In this document: piece after piece, positions 40,113 to 50,272 of the stretch
Position numbering within the stretch: position 1 is the stretch's first letter
Layout: the number at the start of each line of letters is the position of its first letter
From: Myxococcales bacterium
GTDB taxonomy: Bacteria > Myxococcota_A > Polyangia > Haliangiales > Haliangiaceae
Length of the DNA stretch: 51,005 nucleotides
Direction: 5' to 3'
Assembly (NCBI GenBank): GCA_028287115.1
Contig: JAQBQF010000025.1
Coordinates: forward strand, 1 to 51,005
Made by a program: the position numbers and the translations under genes
Notes under the pieces: model-generated
Database searches by the model: none
What the model was told of the DNA's origin: nothing
The model's input: the letters and a program-made list of their open reading frames with translations, nothing else

Positions 40113-43023
40113 ACGTCAGTTCGGTCCGTATCGACTGGTTCGCCAGATTGCCGTCGGCGGAATGGCGGAGATCCATCTCGCGAAGACGAAGGGCATCGCC
40201 GGATTCGAGAAATACGTCGCGCTCAAGATGATCCATCCGAACTTCGCGGAGGACGAGCAATTCATCCAGATGCTCGTCGACGAAGCGAAGATCGCCGTGC
40301 AGCTCAATCACGGCAACATCGCCCAAACGTTCGATCTCGGTCGCGTCGGTGACACGTTCTACATCACGATGGAGTTCGTCGACGGCGCGGATCTCTACAA
40401 GATCTTGCGCCGCGGCTCCGAGGTCGACATCGAGATGCCGCTCGATGTCTGCGCGTTCGTCGGAAAAGAAGTCGCGAGCGCGCTCGATCACGCGCACCGC
40501 AAGCGAGATCACGCGGGCAAGTCGCTCGGCATCGTCCATCGCGACGTGTCGCCGCAGAACGTCCTGATCAGCTACGCGGGCGAGGTCAAGCTCGTGGACT
40601 TCGGCATCGCGAAGGCGACGATGAAAGCGCGCCAGACCGCCGTCGGCGTGATCAAGGGCAAGTACTACTACATGAGCCCCGAGCAGGCCTGGGGCGATCC
40701 GATCGATCACCGTTCCGACATCTTCTCCGCGGGCATCGTCCTCTACGAGATGATCACGGGGCAGATGCTCTATCTCGAGGAGGATCTGCAGAAGCTCCTC
40801 GACATGGCGCGCACGGCGGACATCGCGTCACCGTCGACGTTGCGCAAAGGGATTCCGCCGCAGCTCGAGCGCATCGTGATGCACGCGCTCGCGAAGATGC
40901 CGGGCGAGCGCTATCAAAGCGCCAGCGATCTCGCGTCCGACCTCGAGCGGTTCTTGCACGCGTACTCGCCGGTGTTCACTGCGACGAAGCTCGCGGGACT
41001 GATGAAGCAGATCCTCGGCGATCCCGAACGCCAACAAAAGGCGGACTACGAAGTCGAGGTCCGCGACGGCAAGCTGTCGACGGTCAACCCCGAGGAGCTG
41101 ATTCACGACAAGGAAGAAATTCGCGACGAGAACAGCGTGATCTTTCGCGTCGCCGATCTAGAGCCCAAGCAGCCACCACCCAAACCTATCGGTTCGCCGA
41201 CGGGTCGCGTCACGCGGCAATCCGGGCTCGAGAACGCCGCGCCTCCGCGACCGCAGTCGCCGAGCAAACCGCCCGGCCAGATCCCGAAGATCGCGAGACC
41301 GACGCCACCGGTCGGGGCGCCGCAGCGCGCGCAGCCGACGCCGCCACGCGCGCAACCCGTCGCCGAACCGCCCCGGCCGGCGCCACGCGCGCAAACACCG
41401 CGACCGCCTTCGAAGCCGCCTCGTGGGATGCACGACGAGACCGTTCAGGTCGTGTCTGCGCCCGGCGTGAACAGCTGGTCCGAGCAAGATCACGAAGAGA
41501 CCCTGACCGGACAGGACAACGAGCTCGACAACATCGGCGAGCGCACGATGATCTCGGCCGCGCCCGGGATGCAGAACAGCGGCTTCATGATGGATGCCGG
41601 AGAGGACGGCATCGACGCGACGATGATCACCGGCGCTCCGCAGGCGCCCGACAGCGATGACGAAGAGGACGAACCGGAGACGCTCGACGGATCGCGCGCG
41701 GCCTCCGACGATCTCCCGGTCGCAGGTCATGGCGACGACGACGACGACGCGCCGACGCACACGCCTTCGGACGAAGACGGTCCGACGATGCAACGCGATC
41801 CGTTTCCAAAGGTTGCGAAGCCACGCGCAACGGGCAAGCGGGGCCCCGCGCCTCCGGCGCTCGCCGCGAAGATCCATGCGCCCGCGGTGAGCGAGCTCCG
41901 CAAGCCGCGAGCGTCGCGACGCACACCCCCGGGGGGTGTCGCGCAGCAGGCGAACGTGCTGCAGCAGATGATCGGCGCGCAGGCCAACGAGCCGATGCCG
42001 TCGCCAGCGCCGTCACGATCGAACCGCAACGAAGACTCGAGCGCCTCGACCTTGCCCCAGCAACCGTCGCCCGTGGCCGGTCGCGCGCTCGCGATGGCAC
42101 AGAAGCAACAGCCGCCTGCTCCTTCGCCGCCGCAACAACCACCGTTCAACGGGCAACCAAATCCGTACGGCACGGACGCATCGGGCATGCCGATCGGGCT
42201 TCATACGCCACCGCCCGGCGCCGCGGTCCAGATGGTGCCCGGCGTGCCGCCGCATCTCCAGCCGTACGCGAACCAGCAACCGCCGCCGTACGCGCAGCAA
42301 TACCCCGGCTATCCGCCACCGCAATATCAGCAGCCGTATCCCCCGCCGCAATACGGCAACAACATGTCTCCGGGCGCGCTCTATCAATTCCAACCGGCGG
42401 GCGCACCACCGGCGCAACCGATGTCGCTGACCGGTCAGATGCGGCTGTTCGAGGCCGACGAGATTCCATCGCAATACAAAGTCGCGCGGTCGAAGTGGTT
42501 GCTGCTCGTGATCGCCGGGTTGCTCGCGATCTCGATCGCGGCCGGCGCGACGGTGTTGATCCTCAACCACCTTCGCGATGCCCCTCCGACGATCGGGTCG
42601 GTCCACATCGAGTCAGCCCCGGCCGGCGCCGATGTCTACTGGGACAACTCGAAGCTCGATAAGAAGACGCCGGTCACGGTTGATGGCGTGCCGGTCGGAA
42701 GCCGTCACGAGGTCCGGGTCGAAATGCCCGGCCACGCCACCTACACCGAGAGCGTCCTGCTCCCGAAGAAGGGTGGCGAAATTCCCGTGATGGCAATGCT
42801 GAAGGTGATCACCGGGAAGATCCGGGTCGTCACGCACCCCGATGGCGCCGAGATTCGCATCGATGGTGAGGTACGTGGGCGAGCGCCAACGACACTCAAC
42901 GACATCGACCTGACTTCTGCGCGGCAGATCGAGCTCCGCTTGAAGGAGTATCAGCCCTACATCCAGCCACTCGCCTGGCCGGCAAATGGTGAGATCGATC
43001 TCGATATCAAACTGATGAAGTAA
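40105..43023 (+). CDS. Transmembrane Ser/Thr kinase with two C-terminal PEGA domains
   Basis: 972 residues. Kinase domain 8-285: IAVGGMAEIH, ALK lysine K41, IVHRDVSPQN (HRD 145-147), DFG (165-167), YYMSPEQAWG. A ~500-residue Pro/Gln/Ala-rich cytosolic linker follows, containing six short acidic-Thr sites (T446, T466, T481, T506, T526, T561). One membrane helix near residues 800-825 (SKWLLLVIAGLLAISIAAG), then two PEGA domains (SVHIESAPAGADVYWDNSKL; IRVVTHPDGAEIRIDGEVRG) outside the membrane, probably binding cell wall or envelope components. The start ATG lies inside the ATPase gene (8-base overlap). Fully intact catalytic residues. Confidence 0.93.
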
Positions 43024-43120
43024 GCGGCTGTTCGGGCGAACCCGCGCGCATTCGCAGCGATTCCGTTATCATTACTTCAATGGGCGGTCTGCGCTCGCAG
43101 ACTTGTTCGCGGAGGCATCG

Positions 43121-44479
43121 TTGCGCACCATCTTGGCGATCGTTGTTGTATCTCTCGGCTGCGCGAATCATCACCACGGCGCGGGTGGCGACGGTGGGCT
43201 CGGCGACGGCGGACTCACGTCGGATGCGTGCGTCGGCTTGCGCTGCTACCAAGTTGACTGCGCCGCGAAGAACCAGCCGACGACGTCGCTCTCGGGAACC
43301 GTCTTCGCGCCGAACGGCACGCTTCCACTCTATGGCGTGAACGTCTACGTGCCCGCCGGCGATCCCGGCCCGCTCGCCGACGGTGTGCAATGTGATCGGT
43401 GCAATGCGGCGCTGGCCGGCGATCCGATCGCGCAGACCAAGACCGACGAAGCCGGTCACTTCAGCCTACCCAACGTGCCCGCGACGAGCGATGTGCCGAT
43501 CGTGATCCAGGTCGGCAAGTGGCGGAAGCGCCTCACCGTGCCCAACGTCGCTGCGTGCCAGGATACCGCCCTCACGCCGACGGACACGCGGTTGCCGAAG
43601 GATCACACCGAAGGCGATCTCCCGAAGATCGCGATCACGACCGGCAATTCGGACGCGCTCGAGTGTCTCGTTCGCAAGATCGGAATCGCCGACTCCGAGA
43701 TCACGACGGATTCGCAGTCCGGTCGCGTGCATCTGTTCTACGGCAACGGCGCGGCGCAGTTCGCCCCAGGCTTCGCAGGCGGCACCGGAGCGTTCTCGAA
43801 TGCAACGTCGCTGTGGGGCACCGTCGCCAAGCTCAGCCAATACGATGTCGCGCTGTTCTCGTGCGAGGGCGGCCAAGTTCCAGGCACCAAGCCGCAGTCT
43901 TCGATGCAGGCCGTGCACGACTACGCGGGACTCGGCGGCCGCATCTTCATGTCGCACTGGCACAACATCTGGATCGGCGGCGAATCCGGCGTGCCTTCAC
44001 ACGGCCTCGCCGACTGGGAATCGATCGCGACGTGGGCGTACGGCGCCGCTCAAGACGAGGCATCCCAGCTGACCGTCGTCGACGAGACGGCCCCCAAAGG
44101 AATGTCGTTCGCGACGTGGCTCATGAACGTCGGCGCATCCACCGTACGAGATCACGTCACGGTCAACGAGCCGCGCTACACGTGCCAGGCAAACGATCCG
44201 ATGAAGTCCGAGCGGTGGGTCTATGTCGATCCGGCGCTGTCGACGCCGGCCGGCAAAGTCAGTGTCCAAGATCTGTTGTTCACGACGCCCCAAGATGTTC
44301 CGCCGGAGGACCGCTGCGGCAAGGTCGTGTTCTCGGACATGCACGTCTCCTCCGGGTCTACGTCCGCGGCCGGCACGCCGTATCCGGGCGGTTGCTCGAT
44401 GACGCCGCTGTCGGCCCAGGAGAAGGCGCTCGCGTTCATCTTCTTCGACATCTCGTCGTGCGTCGGCTCGATCTTCTAA
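43121..44479 (+). CDS. Large lipoprotein with carboxypeptidase-regulatory-like N-domain
   Basis: 452 residues. The TTG at 43121 is fixed by GGAGG at 43111-43115; a TTG at 43103 is less likely. Signal LRTILAIVVVSLGC with lipobox SLGC, then a His/Gly/Asp-rich linker, an Ig-like carboxypeptidase-regulatory domain (SLSGTVFAPNGTLPLYGVNV ... TKTDEAGHFSLPNVPATSDV), and a C-terminal alpha-beta domain (YDVALFSCEGGQVPGT, VHDYAGLGGRIFMSHWHNIW, CGKVVFSDMHVSSGS). The last domain looks like the glutamine-amidotransferase-like fold found in many myxobacterial surface lipoproteins. Enzymatic activity is not evident. Stands alone before the bactofilin gene. Confidence 0.88.
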   Translation: MRTILAIVVVSLGCANHHHGAGGDGGLGDGGLTSDACVGLRCYQVDCAAKNQPTTSLSGTVFAPNGTLPLYGVNVYVPAGDPGPLADGVQCDRCNAALAGDPIAQTKTDEAGHFSLPNVPATSDVPIVIQVGKWRKRLTVPNVAACQDTALTPTDTRLPKDHTEGDLPKIAITTGNSDALECLVRKIGIADSEITTDSQSGRVHLFYGNGAAQFAPGFAGGTGAFSNATSLWGTVAKLSQYDVALFSCEGGQVPGTKPQSSMQAVHDYAGLGGRIFMSHWHNIWIGGESGVPSHGLADWESIATWAYGAAQDEASQLTVVDETAPKGMSFATWLMNVGASTVRDHVTVNEPRYTCQANDPMKSERWVYVDPALSTPAGKVSVQDLLFTTPQDVPPEDRCGKVVFSDMHVSSGSTSAAGTPYPGGCSMTPLSAQEKALAFIFFDISSCVGSIF

Positions 44480-44530
44480 CATCTACCGCGGCTCGATCTT
44501 CGCGTCGCGCCGGTGTAGGCTGCGCGACCT

Positions 44531-44950
44531 ATGGTCACAGCTGCAAAACACCAGGCGCAGGGTGAGATCACGACGCTCCTAGGTCGGGGCGCCACGTTCG
44601 ACGGCAAGCTCACGTTTGAAGGAACCGTCCGCATCGACGGCAAGTTCAAAGGCGAGGTGTTTTCGGACGACACGCTCGTGATCGGCGAGGGCGCTCACGT
44701 CGAAGCCGAGATCGACATCGGCGAAGTGATCATCCAGGGCACCGTGGTCGGGAACATCAAGGCGAAGCGATCGATCGAGATCCACGCCCCCGGCCGCGTC
44801 AAAGGCGACCTTCACTCGCCTTCGCTTCAGATCGACAAGGGCGTCGTGTTCGAAGGCCGCTCGTTCATGGAAGCGGCGACCCAGCAGGCCCGCTCCGGCG
44901 GCCCGGCTCCAACGCCCCCCGCGCCGCCGAAGCCGACCCCCGTCAAGTAA
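44531..44950 (+). CDS. Bactofilin
   Basis: 139 residues: a short N-terminus (MVTAAKHQAQGEITTLLGRG), a complete bactofilin beta-helix (TFDGKLTFEGTVRIDGKFKG, LVIGEGAHVEAEIDIGEVII, GTVVGNIKAKRSIEIHAPG, VKGDLHSPSLQIDKGVVFEG) and a Pro-rich tail. Bactofilins polymerise into cytoskeletal filaments that position cell-wall enzymes, polar proteins or chromosome-segregation factors in myxobacteria and Caulobacter. No M23 peptidase or parAB gene is adjacent, so the client is unknown. A hairpin follows the stop codon. Confidence 0.93.
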   Translation: MVTAAKHQAQGEITTLLGRGATFDGKLTFEGTVRIDGKFKGEVFSDDTLVIGEGAHVEAEIDIGEVIIQGTVVGNIKAKRSIEIHAPGRVKGDLHSPSLQIDKGVVFEGRSFMEAATQQARSGGPAPTPPAPPKPTPVK

Positions 44951-44965
44951 CCGATGAATTCGAGA

Positions 44966-44998
44966 GAGGCCGTGCCTCGGACGCACGGGCTCGGCCTC
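44966..44998 (+). terminator. Hairpin after the bactofilin gene
   Basis: GAGGCCG pairs with CGGCCTC, extended by GCC/GGC across one mismatch; it begins 16 bases after the bactofilin stop. No U-tract follows, so it may act as a weak or Rho-assisted terminator. Confidence 0.4.
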
Positions 44999-45012
44999 GC
45001 GATGCCGGGGGC

Positions 45013-45047
45013 GACGAACGTCAACGAACGTTCAACGAACGTTAACG
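45013..45047. repeat. Iteron-like cluster of three ACGAACGT repeats
   Basis: ACGAACGT occurs at 45013-45020, 45023-45030 and 45034-45041 (10- and 11-base steps, one helical turn). It ends in the 10-bp palindrome ACGTTAACGT (45038-45047). The even spacing suggests a multimeric DNA-binding protein site. Confidence 0.55.
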
Positions 45048-45087
45048 TCGACGCTCACGGACGGCTCTGGAACCTTCATCATCTGCG

Positions 45088-45389
45088 ATGATCGTAACCC
45101 CGGTCCTATCTGCCGACGAAGCGATCGAAGCGTATCGCACCGCTCGCGCGGTAGCTGCGACCACAGTCCTTTCGCCGATTCTCGTCGCACCCGACGTGCT
45201 CAACGCGGTGCTCAAGCGGAGCTCCCCACGGACATCGACGCGAGCGGCGATCCACTGCTCGAACAGTGGGCCGACCCTCGAATGACCGCGGAGATCGAAG
45301 CGGCGATCGATCGAGTCGGGCAATACACCGGTCCAGAATCCGGCTGCATGCGGCTACAACTTACCGTCAACGCGTGCGGTGAACGATGA
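45088..45389 (+). pseudogene. Possible small gene broken by a frameshift
   Basis: ATG 45088 opens a helical-looking frame (VTPVLSADEAIEAYRTARAV, TVLSPILVAPDVLNAVLKR) that turns to Arg/Ser text near 45220. Another frame then reads ELPTDIDASGDPLLEQWADP, MTAEIEAAIDRVGQYTG and stops at TGA 45387-45389. A single indel near 45215-45225 would give a ~100-residue protein. Not recognised; this may be chance. Confidence 0.3.
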
Positions 45390-45422
45390 CCGGAACCTCG
45401 CCAAAGCGAGCAAAGCACGCGA

Positions 45423-45508
45423 GCGGGGTCTCTCAAGCGAGATAAAGTGAGCAGAGCGCTCGTGCGAGCACCGCCGCCCGAGTCAGTCACGAGCGCGAGA
45501 GACCCCGC
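45423..45508. repeat. Bipartite long inverted repeat (possible structured RNA)
   Basis: GCGGGGTCTCTC (45423-45434) is the exact complement of GAGAGACCCCGC (45497-45508), and GCGCTCGTG (45456-45464) of CACGAGCGC (45488-45496). The two right arms are contiguous, giving 21 paired bases with a 21-base bulge on the left side and a 23-base apical loop. Confidence 0.55.
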
Positions 45509-45538
45509 CGCGTGCGTGCTCGCGTGTGCGCGTTCTGC

Positions 45539-45646
45539 AGAGCGGAGCCGAGAGTGAGCGGAGGCAGAGCGGAGCCGAGGGCGAGCGGAGGCAGAGCGGA
45601 GCTGAGGGCGAGCGGAGGCAGAGCGGAGCCGAGGGCGAGCGGAGGC
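45539..45646. repeat. Four tandem copies of a 27-bp repeat
   Basis: Units at 45539-45565, 45566-45592, 45593-45619 and 45620-45646, starting AGAGCGGAGCC and ending GAGCGGAGGC, differ at only one to three positions, and a partial copy follows. 27 is a multiple of three, so both strands stay open through it, but no flanking coding signal supports a gene. Confidence 0.85.
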
Positions 45647-45834
45647 GGAGCCGAGGCCGAGGCCTCCGGAGCACAGGTCGCGTGATGAAATGGGGAGCGC
45701 TTTGGGGAGGTACGCGAAGCGCGGCGCAATGTCGCAGTACCGTCGAGAAAACGCGGGGCATCCCACGGTTGACACCCAGGGACGCCAAGACTATAAGCAC
45801 CCCGCGCAAGCCCTGAATTCTCGATAGGTTGCCC

Positions 45835-46314
45835 ATGGATCAGGCGATTATTAACTCTCCGGCGACCATCGCCGCAGGACACCCACTCATCGACATCGAC
45901 TGGACGGTGCTCGTTCAGTTCGGGATGTTCCTGGTGCTGTTCTTTATCGCGAACAAGCTCCTGTTCCAGCCCTATCTGGCGCTGCGAGAACGGCGCAAAG
46001 CGGGCATCGAAGGTGCGCGTGTCGAGGCCGCGGGCATGACCGCGCAGGCGGATGCGAAGCTCGCCGATTACGAGAAGCAGCTCGACGCCGCGCGCAATCG
46101 CGCGAACGAAGAAGGCCGCAAGATCCGGCTCGAGGCCGCGACCCACGAGAAGCAAGTCACCGACCAGGCGCGTGCGTCGGCGCAACAAGCGATGGACGAG
46201 GCGCAGGCCAAGGTCCGCGCGGAGACCGAGGCGGCGCGGCTCGCGCTGTTGCCCCAAGCGAACACGATGGCGAAGCAGATCGCGAGCCGGCTGCTCGGAC
46301 GAGAGGTCGCGTGA
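45835..46314 (+). CDS. atpF': ATP synthase F0 subunit b' (peripheral stalk)
   Basis: 159 residues from ATG 45835 (TTG 45829 is the alternative). One N-terminal membrane helix (VLVQFGMFLVLFFIANKLLF), then a long charged helix (ALRERRKAGIEGARVEAAGM ... EKQLDAARNRANEEGRKIRL ... EAQAKVRAETEAARL) typical of b/b' stalk subunits. It is the first gene of the atp operon; two b-type genes in tandem indicate a heterodimeric stalk. Overlaps the next gene at TGATG. The assignment b' versus b follows gene order and the lack of a signal peptide. Confidence 0.9.
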   Translation: MDQAIINSPATIAAGHPLIDIDWTVLVQFGMFLVLFFIANKLLFQPYLALRERRKAGIEGARVEAAGMTAQADAKLADYEKQLDAARNRANEEGRKIRLEAATHEKQVTDQARASAQQAMDEAQAKVRAETEAARLALLPQANTMAKQIASRLLGREVA

Positions 46315-47249
46315 TGTCGACGAAGCAAGTGCTCCTCGCGATCGCGCTGCTCGGTGGTACCGCGTACGCGCAGCCATCGCCCGACACGACTGGGCCATCT
46401 CCCGACCACGGCGCGGCGCCCGCGGCGGCACCATCACCCGACAACGTCGGCGCATCGCCCGATACCGCAGCACCGCCGCCCGAGAAGGTCGGTCCGCCGC
46501 CCGAGAAGGTCGACTCGATCCCCGGCAAGCCGCCGGGGCCAGATCCGTCCGCGGTGCCGCTCACGCCAGAGCGTGAGAGAAAAGCCGCCCTCGCCGAATC
46601 GGCCGGTGGCGAGCCGGGCGAGCACGCGGAAGAGGATCCGGATCCGACGCGCCACTTCAACTTCACGAACTTCAGCTACCGCGGCAAGGACGAGTACGGC
46701 GGACCCTTCGGCGACGGCGTCGAGATCGATCCACAGGGACGCAAGCTCGAAGAAGAGCCGATGTCCGCGCCGTTCATCCTGATGCTCGTCAACTTCGGAA
46801 TCTTGCTGATCATCCTCGGCAAGTACGGCGGCCCGGTCGCGAGCAAGCTCGCGCGCGATCGTCACGACCAGATCAAGACCGCGCTCGACGAAGCGGCGAG
46901 CCTGCGCAAGCAAGCCGCCGACAAGCTCGCGGAGTACGAGAAGCGGATCAAGGACGTCGATCTCGAGGTCAAGAAGTTGATCGACGGCATTCGCGCCGAT
47001 GCCGAGAGCGACAAGGCGCGGATCCTCGCGAACGCCGACGTCCAGGCAGCGCTTCTCAAGCGCGAGGCCGAGCAGCGGATCGCGGCCGAGATCGAGCTCG
47101 CACGCGCGCAGCTCAAGAAAGAAGTCACCGCCGCCGCGAGCGCAGCGACCGAGAAGCTGCTCCGCGAGAAGGTCAACCAAGACGATCAGACGCGGCTCGT
47201 CTCGACGTTCATTGCCGGGATCTCCGGCGACGCGAAAGAGGGACGCTAA
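46314..47249 (+). CDS. atpF: ATP synthase F0 subunit b with signal peptide and Pro-rich extension
   Basis: 311 residues from ATG 46314 (GTG 46311 is the alternative), about twice the length of a standard b subunit. Residues 1-19 (MSTKQVLLAIALLGGTAYA) look like a signal peptide. Residues 20-115 are Pro/Ser/Asp/Glu rich with SPD and PPEKV repeats. The b membrane helix is at 152-169 (APFILMLVNFGILLIILGK), followed by the stalk coiled coil (RDRHDQIKTALDEAASLRKQ ... EYEKRIKDVDLEVKKLIDGI) and a delta-binding C-terminus. The extension would face the periplasm. Stop overlaps the delta start (TAATG). Confidence 0.92.
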   Translation: MSTKQVLLAIALLGGTAYAQPSPDTTGPSPDHGAAPAAAPSPDNVGASPDTAAPPPEKVGPPPEKVDSIPGKPPGPDPSAVPLTPERERKAALAESAGGEPGEHAEEDPDPTRHFNFTNFSYRGKDEYGGPFGDGVEIDPQGRKLEEEPMSAPFILMLVNFGILLIILGKYGGPVASKLARDRHDQIKTALDEAASLRKQAADKLAEYEKRIKDVDLEVKKLIDGIRADAESDKARILANADVQAALLKREAEQRIAAEIELARAQLKKEVTAAASAATEKLLREKVNQDDQTRLVSTFIAGISGDAKEGR

Positions 47250-47788
47250 TGGTGACCGGCAGCCTGTCTCGCCGATACGCGCGCGCGGTGTTCGACCTCG
47301 GCCAAGAGCACAAGAACCTCGACAAGCTCGGTGCCGATCTGCGCGCGATCGCGAAGGCGATGAAAGAGTCGACCGAGCTCGCGTCCGTGCTGACAAACCC
47401 CGCGCTTCGCCGCAGCGAGCGCCGGAAAGTCATCGAGGCCGTGCTCGACAAGATCGGCGTGCAACCGCACACCAAGAACCTCGTGTGGATCTTGCTCGAA
47501 GGCGAGCGACTCGGCTCGCTGCCGGCGATCTCGCGCGAGCTCGACGCCATGACCGAAGGCCTCGCCGGCCGCGTCAGCGCCGAGGTCATCTCGGCTCGGC
47601 CCCTCGAGCCGGCGCAGCTCACTCATCTCACCGCCGCGCTCGAGAAGCTGTCCGGCAAGAAGGTCAGCATCTCGAAGCGAGAAGATCCGAACCTCCTCGG
47701 CGGACTCGTCGCCAAGGTTGGCGACACCGTGTACGACGGCAGCCTCCTCACGCAGCTCCGCAATCTTCGCGACGAGCTCACCAAGTAA
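47249..47788 (+). CDS. atpH: ATP synthase F1 subunit delta (OSCP)
   Basis: 179 residues, normal length. N-terminal six-helix domain starting SLSRRYARAVFDLGQEHKNL, the family hinge (LTNPALRRSERRKVIEAVLD) and the C-terminal KREDPNLLGGLVAKVGDTVY-type signature. It links the b stalk to the top of the alpha/beta hexamer. ATG 47249 overlaps the b-subunit stop. A TAAGTAAGTAAG run separates it from atpA. Confidence 0.93.
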   Translation: MVTGSLSRRYARAVFDLGQEHKNLDKLGADLRAIAKAMKESTELASVLTNPALRRSERRKVIEAVLDKIGVQPHTKNLVWILLEGERLGSLPAISRELDAMTEGLAGRVSAEVISARPLEPAQLTHLTAALEKLSGKKVSISKREDPNLLGGLVAKVGDTVYDGSLLTQLRNLRDELTK

Positions 47789-47811
47789 GTAAGTAAGAAA
47801 GAGATCGACCC

Positions 47812-49344
<1,533 letters not shown>

Positions 49345-49345
49345 C

Positions 49346-50272
49346 GTGCCGAGCTTAAAGACGATCCGTAAGCGCATCGTGTCCGTCAAGAACACGCGCA
49401 AGATCACGCGTGCGATGAAGCTCGTCGCCGCCGCGAAGCTGCGCCGCGCTCAGGACACGATGACCTCGGCACGTCCGTACGCGGCAGCGATCTCGACGGT
49501 CGTCTCGGAGCTCTCCGGAGTTGCCGGCAGGGAAGCGCATCCGCTGTTCGAAGAGCGCGGCACGAAGCGCGTCCAGGTCGTCGTCGTGACGAGCGATCGC
49601 GGCCTCGCAGGTGCGTTCAACGCGAACGTGATCAAGACCGTCGAGCGCGCCGCCCAGAACGAGCTGTCGGGCGCGACCGAGGTCACGCTCCGGCTGATCG
49701 GCAAGAAGGCCAATCAGCACTTCGCGCGGCGCAACGCGACGATCGCGAGCTACCAAGTGGCTCCGACCAGTGCGACCGCACTGCAGGTCGCACGCGAGAC
49801 GGCGAATCAGATCATCGACGACTTCGTGAACGGAAAAGTCGACCGCGTGTTCATCGCGTACAACGAGTTCAAGAGCGCGGGCTCGCAGGTCGTTCGGCTG
49901 ACCCAGATCCTCCCCGTCGTCCCCGGGCCTGCGGCCCTCCCCTCTGGGCCAGGTCCTACGACGACGGCGATCGCGACGAAAGACGCTCACGCACCGTCCG
50001 ATTCGGCAGGTACCGACTACGTCTACGAGCCTTCGAAAGAAGAGCTGCTGTCGCGGCTCGTTCCGCTGTTCGTCCAGATCCAGATCTATCGCGCATCGCT
50101 CGAGTCGATCGCTGCATTCTTCGGCGCCCAGATGATGGCGATGGAGAATGCGACGAAGAACGCCGGCGAAATGATCAATCGCTACACACTTCAGTACAAC
50201 CGTGCCCGTCAGGCATCGATCACCAAGGAGCTGCTCGAGATCATCGGCGGCGCCGAGGCTCTCAAGGGGTAA
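49346..50272 (+). CDS. atpG: ATP synthase F1 subunit gamma
   Basis: 308 residues from GTG 49346, one base after the atpA stop. The N-terminal coiled coil (LKTIRKRIVSVKNTRKITRA, MKLVAAAKLRRAQDTM) and C-terminal helix (ESIAAFFGAQMMAMENATKN, AGEMINRYTLQYNRARQASI, TKELLEIIGGAEAL) are canonical for the central rotor stalk. A ~35-residue Pro/Gly/Thr-rich insertion near residues 190-225 makes it slightly longer than E. coli gamma. Confidence 0.97.
   Translation: MPSLKTIRKRIVSVKNTRKITRAMKLVAAAKLRRAQDTMTSARPYAAAISTVVSELSGVAGREAHPLFEERGTKRVQVVVVTSDRGLAGAFNANVIKTVERAAQNELSGATEVTLRLIGKKANQHFARRNATIASYQVAPTSATALQVARETANQIIDDFVNGKVDRVFIAYNEFKSAGSQVVRLTQILPVVPGPAALPSGPGPTTTAIATKDAHAPSDSAGTDYVYEPSKEELLSRLVPLFVQIQIYRASLESIAAFFGAQMMAMENATKNAGEMINRYTLQYNRARQASITKELLEIIGGAEALKG

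Larger units (their letters stand above)
44951..45834. other. Repeat-rich gap before the atp operon
   Basis: 884 bases without an intact gene. In order it holds a hairpin (44966-44998), a cluster of ACGAACGT direct repeats (45013-45047), a possible frameshifted small gene (45088-45389), a bipartite long inverted repeat (45423-45508) and four 27-bp tandem repeats (45539-45646). The atp promoter probably lies in the last ~180 bases. Confidence 0.6.

Noticed and set aside
45539..45646. The tandem repeats as a CRISPR array
   Set aside because: The 27-bp units are directly adjacent with no spacers and no cas genes are present.
45526..45816. A 96-codon plus-strand frame through the 27-bp repeats
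   Set aside because: It exists only because the unit length is a multiple of three; it has no ribosome site or protein-like flank, and the opposite strand is equally open.
47786..47800. TAAGTAAGTAAG between atpH and atpA as a phase-variable repeat
   Set aside because: Only three units, lying after a stop codon in a short spacer; it more likely supplies A-rich ribosome-site context.
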